NCBI GenBank assembly: GCA_002441045.1
Contig: DJWQ01000024.1
Coordinates: 1-47,136 of the forward strand
DNA from: Firmicutes bacterium UBA6226
GTDB taxonomy: Bacteria; Bacillota_A; Clostridia; Peptostreptococcales; Acidaminobacteraceae
DNA length: 47,136 nt
Reading direction: 5' to 3'
Shown: piece after piece, positions 8,093 to 16,300 of the stretch
Position numbering within the stretch: the stretch's first letter is position 1
How the letters are laid out: the number at the start of each line of letters is the position of its first letter
Made by a program: the position numbers and the translations under genes
The notes under the pieces: generated by a model
Database searches by the model: none
The model's input: only the letters and a program-made list of their open reading frames with translations
Told to the model about the DNA's origin: nothing

Positions 8093-8602
8093 ATGATTTA
8101 TTTATTTATCGTATTCGCAAAAGTAATTGAAGTTTCTATGGCAACCGTTCGAATGGTTTTAATCACAAAAGGAGAACGGAAAATTGGAGCGGTTATAGCA
8201 TTCTTTGAAGTTTCACTTTGGGTCATTCTTGTCAGTACAGTGCTTGATAATATCATGGAGAATCCTTTGAAAATCGTTGCTTACGCCTTAGGTTTTTCAC
8301 TTGGTAATTATATTGGTAGCTGGGTAGAAGAAAAAATAGGGATTGGTCTTGCGGAAATGCAAGTCATTTTAAAAGAAGAGCATGGTGAGACGGTTGTTTC
8401 GAACCTGCGTGAACAAGGGTATGCCGTTACCGTTTTAAGAGGTGAGGGTAAAAGTCATCCAAGATATGTTTTACTAATGTATGTGCAACGCAAAAAAATA
8501 AAAGAATGTGCCAACTTTATAAAATCAATTCAAGAAAATGCAGTAATTACAGTATCAGATAAAAAATCACTTTATGGTGGATACGGTATGCTCAGAAAAT
8601 AA
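8093..8602 (+). CDS. UPF0316 membrane protein (DUF5698 plus DUF2179)
   Basis: The first about 90 residues form three hydrophobic helices, and residues from about 95 (QVILKEEHGETVVSNLREQGYAVT) form a DUF2179 cytoplasmic ferredoxin-like domain, also seen at the end of YitT proteins. Together this is the YebE/UPF0316 family of unknown function. I set the start at ATG 8093, six bases after AAGGAG. A TTG at 8087 is in frame but directly abuts that ribosome binding site. The DAHP synthase gene follows 20 bases later, so the two are probably co-transcribed, although no functional link is known. Confidence 0.85.
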   Translation: MIYLFIVFAKVIEVSMATVRMVLITKGERKIGAVIAFFEVSLWVILVSTVLDNIMENPLKIVAYALGFSLGNYIGSWVEEKIGIGLAEMQVILKEEHGETVVSNLREQGYAVTVLRGEGKSHPRYVLLMYVQRKKIKECANFIKSIQENAVITVSDKKSLYGGYGMLRK

Positions 8603-8622
8603 AGTGGTTATGAGGAAATGAA

Positions 8623-9378
8623 ATGAAGGTAAAAGAAATAAAAATTGATTCATATTCAATTGGAGGTAATTCTCCGATAATAATAGCAGGACCTTGCTCT
8701 GTAGAATCTCATGAGAGCATTCTTGAGATCGCAAAAGCGGTCAAAGAAGCAGGTGCACATATGCTCAGAGGTGGAATTTTTAAACCTAGAACAAACCCAC
8801 ATGATTTTCAAGGATTGGGTTTAGAAGGATTAGAGTTCATGCTTGAGGCGAAAAGGTTGTATCAGTTACCAATCGTTACTGAACTTATGGATGAAAAGCA
8901 TCTGTCAAGATTTGTTGATGACGTGGATGTGATCCAAATAGGATCGAGAAACATGTACAATTATAGTTTGTTAAAAGCGGTTGGTGAGACGCAAAAGCCA
9001 ATCCTCTTAAAGCGTGGCTTTAGTGCTACAGTAAAAGAGTGGATCCTTGCAGCTGAACATATTCTCAAAGGTGGTAATGAAAATGTAATTTTTTGTGAGC
9101 GTGGGATTAGAACTTTTGAAACCTATACAAGAAATACGTTAGATTTAACTGTTGTACCTATTATTCAAAAGGAAACAGGACTCCCAATCATCGTTGATCC
9201 TAGTCATGGTACTGGAAAAAGAGAATTGGTTGAGATTATGTCTAAAGCAGCACTTGCTTGTGGCACGAATGGGTTGTTGATTGAATCGCATATCATGCCA
9301 GATTTATCTATATCAGATAAAGAACAAACAATTGATATTGATGCTTTGAGTCGTATCGTTCGTTCTGCGAAAGTCTAA
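8623..9378 (+). CDS. aroF: 3-deoxy-7-phosphoheptulonate synthase, type I-beta, core domain only
   Basis: The enzyme joins phosphoenolpyruvate and erythrose 4-phosphate, the first step of aromatic amino acid synthesis. Diagnostic segments are [61 protein letters not shown] and [12 protein letters not shown], which hold the substrate and metal ligands. At 251 residues it is the bare barrel, lacking the N-terminal ferredoxin-like or chorismate-mutase regulatory domain found on many Firmicute homologues. Direct feedback inhibition may therefore be missing. GAGGAAATGAA precedes the ATG. The gene symbol follows common use for this type. Confidence 0.93.
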   Translation: MKVKEIKIDSYSIGGNSPIIIAGPCSVESHESILEIAKAVKEAGAHMLRGGIFKPRTNPHDFQGLGLEGLEFMLEAKRLYQLPIVTELMDEKHLSRFVDDVDVIQIGSRNMYNYSLLKAVGETQKPILLKRGFSATVKEWILAAEHILKGGNENVIFCERGIRTFETYTRNTLDLTVVPIIQKETGLPIIVDPSHGTGKRELVEIMSKAALACGTNGLLIESHIMPDLSISDKEQTIDIDALSRIVRSAKV

Positions 9379-9410
9379 ATAGGTAAACTTAATCAAGAAT
9401 GCAATAAATA

Positions 9411-9461
9411 AAAAGGAGAACCAGTCCATCTTATGAAAAGATGGGCAAGTTCTCCTTTAAT
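9411..9461. terminator. Bidirectional terminator between DAHP synthase and hflC
   Basis: AAAGGAGAAC (9412-9421) pairs with GTTCTCCTTT (9449-9458), and inside it CCATCTT (9426-9432) pairs with AAGATGG (9438-9444). It separates two convergent genes. Confidence 0.85.
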
Positions 9462-9504
9462 ATTTTATAAACTAAAGTCTACTGAGTAAAGTTAGACAAC
9501 TTAA

Positions 9505-10557
9505 TTAGTTTATGCTATTAGCACCATTTGAGAAGAATTTTAGATACTGATTGTTTTTATCGATATACATAATTGTATCTTCATCAATCGTGCTTTCATA
9601 GGACTTAAGTGTACGCCAGAACTCATAGAAATCCGGGTCCTTACTAAAGCCACTTGCGTAGATTTCAAGTGCAGTTGCATCCGCCTCACCGCGAATTTTC
9701 TCAGACTCTTCTATGGCACTTGCTTTAATTTGTGCTACGTTTCTATCTGTATCTGCCACTGTATTTTGGTAGAGTTCGAGTCCTTCTGATCGGATTTGCT
9801 GAGCGATTGCTTCACGTTCTGCTACCATTTTCTTATAAGTAGAATCAATATTTGAAGCAGGAACAATGGTACGATAGACATCGATATCAGTCAGCTGGAT
9901 ACCTTGAGTCGCAAGATTGTTATTAAGCTCAACCATAGCTTCTTGAAGCACGGTTTGTAACGCCTCTTTGTTGTTTAAGAAGTCTAAGCTACTTAAACGA
10001 TTGATTCTATCGATGATAACGGCATAAGTGATTTCGTCGATTTTTGTGTTAGCGCCAGTGACAGTTCCAAGTGAAGATCTAAAGATCCCTGGATGCGTAA
10101 TCTCCCATTGTGCAAACATGTTTATTTCATATTTGATTTTGTCCTTTGTATTAATTTTTGCTGTATTTGAGATATAAGTTAAAAGCTTGCTAGTATCCTT
10201 GTCTACTGTTGTAATAAATGGCACTTTGAACTTTAAGCCCTTAGAGGTTACTATTTTAACGTCTTTGAATCTTGGGTCGAGGTCATTTTGTATCTGCGCA
10301 TCGGTATTATCGGCATCTACAATGATAGCTTTGATTTCACCAAGTTCTCTTACAGTAGCCACTTCATCTTCTCTAACGATATAGAAGCAATTGGTTAAAA
10401 CGACGATGGCAGCAATAATTATTATGAACCCAACCACTGCAGCAACACTTTTCTTCGCCTGGGATTTTACATCTTTGAATTTATCTCTAGCTTGCGAAAA
10501 CTCATCTCTAACGGTTTCTTGAGATTCTTGTTTATGTTCACCTTGATTTATATTCAT
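9505..10557 (-). CDS. hflC: HflC-like SPFH protein, modulator of FtsH
   Basis: Residues 1-38 are hydrophilic, about 39-58 form a transmembrane helix (AAVVGFIIIIAAIVVLTNCF), and the rest is an SPFH/prohibitin domain with the segments REDEVATVRELGE and AEREAIAQQIRSEGLE. The long helical C-terminus ends in a conserved EFWRTLKSYES motif seen in HflC. With HflK it should form a large membrane cage around FtsH. The start overlaps the hflK stop as TAATG, so translation is coupled. The hydrophilic N-terminal extension is longer than in enterobacterial HflC. Confidence 0.88.
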   Translation of the reverse strand: MNINQGEHKQESQETVRDEFSQARDKFKDVKSQAKKSVAAVVGFIIIIAAIVVLTNCFYIVREDEVATVRELGEIKAIIVDADNTDAQIQNDLDPRFKDVKIVTSKGLKFKVPFITTVDKDTSKLLTYISNTAKINTKDKIKYEINMFAQWEITHPGIFRSSLGTVTGANTKIDEITYAVIIDRINRLSSLDFLNNKEALQTVLQEAMVELNNNLATQGIQLTDIDVYRTIVPASNIDSTYKKMVAEREAIAQQIRSEGLELYQNTVADTDRNVAQIKASAIEESEKIRGEADATALEIYASGFSKDPDFYEFWRTLKSYESTIDEDTIMYIDKNNQYLKFFSNGANSIN

Positions 10558-11495
10558 TATTGTGTACCTCCTGTTGGTTGGAGTGGTAAAAATTTAAGGA
10601 CATTATCGTTATCAAAGTCAATAATGTATTTGTTTTTAGCTGTTCCTAAAATTTTCTCCATTGTTTCGATATAAAGTCTCGTTTTAGTGATGTCCTTAGA
10701 AACGACATATTTATCATAAACTTGGTTAAAGTTAGTAACATCACCTTTTGCCTGAGCTACTTTTTCAGCTTTGTATGATTCTGCTTCTTGAATCATTTGA
10801 TAAGCTTCGGCACGCGCTTTTGGTAGCATTTCGTTTGAATACTTATCCGCTTGACTCTTATAGGAATCTTTTTCATTTGAAGCGATGTTCACGTCATCAT
10901 AAGCGTATTGAACGTCTTCAGGAAGTAAAACATCAGTTAACTTGACTTCATTTACTAAAATACCAACGTTATAAGTAGCCAGTTTTCTTTTTAAGTCAGG
11001 TAGGATTTCTTTTGCGATACTATCTTTGTTAACCAGTGCTTCATCTAAAATTTGATTTTGAATATTGCTTCTTAAAACACTTTCAAATGCAAGACGGATA
11101 GTACCTTCTTGATCATCAACGTTGTAGTGATAAGCTGCGACATCGGTGATTTTGTACTGAATAACTGCACCGATATTGATTAAATATGAGCCCTTAGTCA
11201 ATACGATTTGCTCACTACCAACATCTTGATAAGTTGCTGCAGCTGACGTTGTCGGATCGCTGAGTGGTCGATAGCCATATTGAAGTGAGTAAATTTCGTT
11301 GGTATTGTAAATGATTACTTTGTCGATGAATGGAATTTTAAAGTGTAAACCAGCGGTAGTATTTACACTAGACAACTTTCCAAATCTTTCAATGATTGCT
11401 TCTTCAGCATTGTCAAGCGTGTAGTAACTGCTAAGAAAAACAGACGCTATGATAATGATTAAAGGAATCAGAACAAACAATTTTCTTGCTTTCAT
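10557..11495 (-). CDS. hflK: HflK-like SPFH protein, modulator of FtsH
   Basis: This 312-residue protein opens with a membrane anchor (residues 5-25) followed at once by an SPFH domain: EEAIIERFGKLSSVNTTAGLHFKIPFIDKV is the classical HflK start. The C-terminal half is helical, with QADKYSNEMLPKARAEAYQMIQEAESYKAEKVAQAKGD in the usual place. It is the first gene of the hflK-hflC pair, with GAGGAGG before its ATG. Other SPFH families such as prohibitin-like stress proteins are possible, but the paired arrangement makes HflK the best reading. Confidence 0.88.
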   Translation of the reverse strand: MKARKLFVLIPLIIIIASVFLSSYYTLDNAEEAIIERFGKLSSVNTTAGLHFKIPFIDKVIIYNTNEIYSLQYGYRPLSDPTTSAAATYQDVGSEQIVLTKGSYLINIGAVIQYKITDVAAYHYNVDDQEGTIRLAFESVLRSNIQNQILDEALVNKDSIAKEILPDLKRKLATYNVGILVNEVKLTDVLLPEDVQYAYDDVNIASNEKDSYKSQADKYSNEMLPKARAEAYQMIQEAESYKAEKVAQAKGDVTNFNQVYDKYVVSKDITKTRLYIETMEKILGTAKNKYIIDFDNDNVLKFLPLQPTGGTQ

Positions 11496-11523
11496 AGTTT
11501 CCTCCTCGTTTCGTTATATTACT

Positions 11524-11552
11524 AGTGTATAAGTTTGTCACAGAAAATACAA
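11524..11552 (-). promoter_or_regulatory. Candidate promoter of hflKC
   Basis: On the minus strand TTGTAT (11552-11547) and TACACT (11529-11524) are 17 bases apart, about 30 bases before the hflK start. Confidence 0.4.
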
Positions 11553-11660
11553 TTAATAAACCATTAAATGTGGCAATTTTTATGTGGCTTCATCAATGAA
11601 TAAGTTAAGGCTCTTTTAACGCTTTTTTAAGGAAATATCGGTATTACTTATAGACAAGGC

Positions 11661-11689
11661 TTAACAAACAGCTGTGAAGCGGTTAGAAT
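11661..11689 (+). promoter_or_regulatory. Promoter of the YihY-family gene
   Basis: TTAACA (11661-11666) and TAGAAT (11684-11689) have a 17-base spacer and sit about 40 bases before the start codon. Confidence 0.55.
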
Positions 11690-11726
11690 AGTATTATGTT
11701 TAAAGAACAGGTAATGGGGGATTCAA

Positions 11727-12575
11727 ATGACGATTAAATCAAATGAAAAAATGTTAGGATACTATATTAGAAGAATAGGTGAGAGATATAAAGCACATCA
11801 TATCACGGCATTTGCTGGTCAAATGGCGTACTTCTTTGTATTGTCATTTTTTCCTTTATTGATATTTATTATTTCAATTGTATCAAAACTTAACATTAAC
11901 TATGATTTTGCATTAGAAATACTACAAAGGTTTATTCCAAGTAATATTAGCAAAATGGTAACAGATTTTGTTGGTCAAACCATCATGACTGAGGGGTTAA
12001 CCGTTTTATCAATTTCGGGGATTACAATGCTCTATTCTGCGTCTCGTGCGATTAGTGCACTTCAAAGGTCTATCAATATGTCCTATGACGTAAGTGAAAC
12101 CAGAAATTTCGTTTTAGTGAAGCTAATGGGGATGTTTTATACACTGATGTTTATTTTGATTATCGTCCTGTCATTACTTGTACCTTCAGTTTTCCAAGGC
12201 ATATTTGATTTTATTAACACGTATATAAAAATTAGTATTGATGATTATTGGTTAGATCTTGCACATTTACTTAGAAATCTTTTGTTATTTATCAGTTTTA
12301 TTTTTGTATTTCTATCAATTTATTTGTTTTTGCCAAACAAAAAAGTACACCTGACAGAAATTCTGCCAGGTGCTGGTTTTGCAGTTGTTGGTTCTTTATT
12401 AACGAATTATATTTTTACGAGTATTGTAACCAAGTTAACGGATTATTCCATCGTATACGGATCGTTATCAGCGATTGTTGCGTTTATGGTATGGGTCTAT
12501 TTCATGGCTTTGATCATCATTATAGGTGCGGAAATTAACGCAATAACATTAAACCTTAAGCACGATAATCGATGA
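11727..12575 (+). CDS. YihY/BrkB-family inner membrane protein
   Basis: The 282-residue protein has about six membrane segments and the family's opening pattern, AFAGQMAYFFVLSFFPLLIF, where the aromatic and proline residues are conserved. Later pieces such as YSASRAISALQRSINMSYDV and PGAGFAVVGSLLTNYIF also fit. The family was once labelled ribonuclease BN in error; its real role is not settled, with envelope transport suggested. GGGGG precedes the ATG. The last 20 bases overlap the 3' end of the opposite-strand gene at 12556-13173, so their transcripts are complementary at their tails. Confidence 0.9.
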   Translation: MTIKSNEKMLGYYIRRIGERYKAHHITAFAGQMAYFFVLSFFPLLIFIISIVSKLNINYDFALEILQRFIPSNISKMVTDFVGQTIMTEGLTVLSISGITMLYSASRAISALQRSINMSYDVSETRNFVLVKLMGMFYTLMFILIIVLSLLVPSVFQGIFDFINTYIKISIDDYWLDLAHLLRNLLLFISFIFVFLSIYLFLPNKKVHLTEILPGAGFAVVGSLLTNYIFTSIVTKLTDYSIVYGSLSAIVAFMVWVYFMALIIIIGAEINAITLNLKHDNR

Positions 12576-13173
12576 TAGAACCTTCAATTTGATCGTTCGT
12601 TAAAATGCTTTGAATTTTTAGATAGACTCTTGATTGTAGTTCCATAAAACCATTAGGTAACTCAAATAAAAACTTGAATTTACCAGGCTGCTCACATAAC
12701 GTTTTGAAAAACAGTGTTCTATTAAGCTTGAACTGATACTTTGAATGTGTCAACCCAATTGCTTCGAGACGATCTTCGAAATCGTTTGTTATGCTCTCTA
12801 CAACAAATGTGAAATGCGTACCATACATACGGTCACATTGACGCGCTTTATCAAATAGCAAATGAATGGCTTCGATTAAATCAAGTGCACCAGATATAAC
12901 TTCTTCCTCATGTTGTTTATAATAACTTTCCATTGTTTGATCATTGCTATCATGCTCTGAAAGTCGAATAAAAGAAGCTTTTAGGTTGTGTGCATTAGAG
13001 TAAAATAAATCTATGATGAAGCGCTCATTTCCAGATCGATGGTCAGGAGTATTATGCACTTCACCTTTTCCGTAAACATGTGTTACGGTTTGTGACTTCT
13101 GTGTACTTTTAACATTACTTACTGGAACTTTACTATAATTTGATACTGCTGGACTTTTAGTAATATTAGCCAT
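12556..13173 (-). CDS. Hypothetical protein overlapping the yihY-type gene tail to tail
   Basis: I do not recognise this 205-residue protein. Residues 1-48 are polar and rich in S, T, K and V, probably disordered. The rest looks like a compact soluble domain of alternating helices and strands, with the helical stretch EEEVISGALDLIEAIHLLFD and the strands FTFVVESI and FKFLFELPNGFMELQS. There is no signal peptide or membrane segment. It is real because AGGAGGG lies five bases before the ATG, a promoter-like pair lies upstream and the composition is that of a soluble protein. It has no operon partner. Confidence 0.75.
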   Translation of the reverse strand: MANITKSPAVSNYSKVPVSNVKSTQKSQTVTHVYGKGEVHNTPDHRSGNERFIIDLFYSNAHNLKASFIRLSEHDSNDQTMESYYKQHEEEVISGALDLIEAIHLLFDKARQCDRMYGTHFTFVVESITNDFEDRLEAIGLTHSKYQFKLNRTLFFKTLCEQPGKFKFLFELPNGFMELQSRVYLKIQSILTNDQIEGSIIDYRA

Positions 13174-13234
13174 AGTACTCCCTCCTTTCGTTTTCTAATA
13201 CATCTATCGGCATAAATTCAGTTTTTATTAGCTT

Positions 13235-13264
13235 TGTATAATTCTTGTAATAAAATCAATACAA
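13235..13264 (-). promoter_or_regulatory. Candidate promoter of the hypothetical gene at 12556
   Basis: On the minus strand TTGTAT (13264-13259) and TATACA (13240-13235) are 18 bases apart. Confidence 0.4.
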
Positions 13265-13301
13265 ACAGGTGCTAAATAGAAGCTTCAACAACACTTGGAT
13301 A

Positions 13302-13310
13302 TGTTATAAT
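13302..13310 (+). promoter_or_regulatory. Extended -10 promoter of the giant fusion operon
   Basis: TGTTATAAT (13302-13310) is a perfect extended -10 box, 31 bases before the ATG at 13342. The -35 region (GCTTCA/CTTCAA near 13282) is weak, as is usual with extended -10 promoters. Confidence 0.6.
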
Positions 13311-13341
13311 ATCTGTAAGACTATTTACGAGAGGTGTTGTG

Positions 13342-16300
13342 ATGATCAATCGTATTCAAGCAATTACTGTTGAACTAGAAAAAGAACTGCTCAATCGATC
13401 ATTTCTTAAGAATTTCGGGATTACACGTAAAGCGATTATAGATTTAACAAGTGATGAAAGGTTTAAAGAGCAACTCAAAAGCATGATGGATAATAATTTA
13501 TATTCCTGTCAGGCTGTTTTCGAGTTGCTTTCGCCATTTTTTGAATCCTATTCTGTTCAAATGGATCAAGAAGTTTGGTTAAATTACTTTTATCAGTATG
13601 CGCTTCATTTTTCATTTCCAGATGCAATTACAACAACGCTTACTGTGGCTAATAACAAAGCAGCAGAAGTCTATTTGCGCACATTAAAGATAGTGGCACA
13701 ATGGCAAATGCATTCAAAGGACGATACATGGCAGAGTCAATATCCACTTGAGCTACTATCAGATAAAGAAATTGATGCCTTAGAAGATAAAACTGAGTAT
13801 CTCGCATTTAAAAGAGCTTATCAGCATCTTTACGTCTATGAAATGATGAAACTCAATCAAGAAGTGATTGGTTACACGACACTTGATCATATCTGTGGTG
13901 TCAATCACTTGGCGATGAAAACAGCTAGACAACTTAAAGCAGCAGGATTTCCAATTGACCTTGGAAGGGTTTCTGGTGCTGCAATAGGTCACGATGTTGG
14001 TAAGTTTGGATGTAAGCCAGATGAAATGAAAAGAGTGGCTTATTACCATTATTTTTATACAGGCGAATGGTTTGAAAACCAAGGAATTGTCTATATTCGT
14101 AACGTTGCGATCAATCACTCCACATGGGATTTAGAGCTAGATGCTTTACCGATAGAGTCCTTAATTTTAATTCACAGTGATTTTAGAGTTAAAGCTGAAA
14201 GAATTAATAATAAATCTGTGATGCGATTTTATAATCTAAAGGATTCCTTTGATGTTATCCTTGAAAAGCTTGACAATGTAGACGCAGCTAAAGAAAATCG
14301 TTATCGAAAAGTATATGCTAAATTAAGAGATTTTGAAGCCTTTTTACAAGATTTAGGAATCAAAACTGAACCAAATGAGGCGTACGATTTGACCGTTCAA
14401 TATACGCCAACAGCTTTGCGTAAGTATTTTACGCTGATGCAAGGTGAGGAGATTACAAAAAATGTAATATTTTCGTCTATCGATCATAATATTGAGCTGC
14501 TTTATCGATTAAGGGATGAGGCATCACTAAATAAAATGCTTGAACCCGTTCGAAATAGTAGAGATTTGACCAGTTTAAGAGGTTACATCGCTATTATGGA
14601 GGAATACTATAATTACCTGACTCAGAAGCAAAAACAGATCATGCTTAGCTTTTTATATGAAAAACTAGTATTACCTGAAGAGGACATCCGCAAACAGTGT
14701 GCAGAATTAATCGGAACAATCATTGCTTCTTATGATGAAGAAATCAGAAAAGAAACACCTCCTAGTGCAGATCCAGAAGCGCAAGTGTTGGATACAATTG
14801 GATTACTAAGAATTTATATTGATAAGTTCTTAAATCCTGAAAACAAGATTATAGATCGTCATAAGAAGTTTATCAGTTACAGTATGAGAGATATGCTAGA
14901 TGCCTATTTTAAACACCTTAAAGGCACTGAAAAGCGTATTAAGAGCTTTGAAGTGACGGTGAATTTTTTTACTGAGTACAGCGAGCATGAACAAATTCGT
15001 TTTTATTTAATTAAAGCTGCTAGGATCTTACCATTTTCTGAATTCACACATGAGCAGACCTATACGGTTTTAAACTTTGTTTCGAATCTTCTAACCAGTC
15101 CTGAGTATAAAGTTAGACTGAGAGCATATAATTTAATCTACTCCATCTTACCGTTATCAAGCAAAACGGTTATAGAGCAAGCGAAGGTTGCAAGAGTCTT
15201 AGAAGATATCACAACCCTTAATGACCCAGCAGAAAATTATGCGAGATTAAAATTAGCAGAACAGCTTAAGCTTGATGAATCCGTAATCGAACAATTTAAA
15301 ACCATATGCTTAGATGATTTGCAATATACAAGTAATATCTTTCTTAGTAATCTAAAATCGGCAACGCTAGATGTTGCAAAGCGTTTTCAAATTGAACTTT
15401 TAATGAGAAATACGCTTTTATATGATTATGAAAATTGTTTTTATATGGCGATGCATCTTTGTAATTTATTAAAGGTAAGTGCATTAGAATCGGTTAGAAA
15501 TACGGCCGGTAGAATGCTTCTAAATTTGATTCCACATTTAAGTTATGAGCAAAAGAACGATATTGCAGTGGAGTTGTTACGTGCGCTTGAAATGGAAAGC
15601 TATGAATTCACAAAATATATACCGCCTTATCTTGGAAAGATCATACTATCTGTTAAACCGAAAGAATTGGATGAAATTATCGAGAGCTTTGAGAAGAAAA
15701 TGAGTACGAACAATGAAAAACTCATTGCACTTATTGAAAAAACAGTAGGATATGCTATTGCTCAATATGCCGATTACAAGTACGCTTTCAAGGAAGAAAT
15801 TGAAAATCATAATAGGAGAGTCCTCAGATTGTTTGGCGTGCTATTTAACGGCTTTGTTCATGGCTCAAGCTATGTTAATCAAGTCGCGTTTTCGGTAATT
15901 GCCAAGGACATTCTAACGGACAAAAATTTAACGCTAAGAAAAAAAGAATTCCTTTATCGAATGGTCATTAAGAAAGTAATGTCATTAATGATTAACACAG
16001 ATGAGGGTGAAGAGCTGATTTTTTATAACAATACAGCTTGTTTAAAATATATTTATAGTTTTATCTCAGAGTTTACACATGAAATAGGGCCAATCCCACT
16101 TAAACCCAATAATAAAATCGCATTTTTCCCTGGTGCTTTTGATCCGTTTACACTTGGACATAAGCAAATCGCCAACGATATTAAGAATTTAGGATTTGAA
16201 GTCACGCTTTATGTGGATGAATTTTCATGGTCAAAAAGGACACAACCCAATCTTATTCGACGCAATATCATTAAAAAATCTATTGCTAGTGAAATTGATA

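Noticed and set aside
13780..14118. 112-codon minus-strand frame inside the HD domain
   Set aside because: It is a shadow of the coding strand; the HD motifs on the plus strand explain the sequence.
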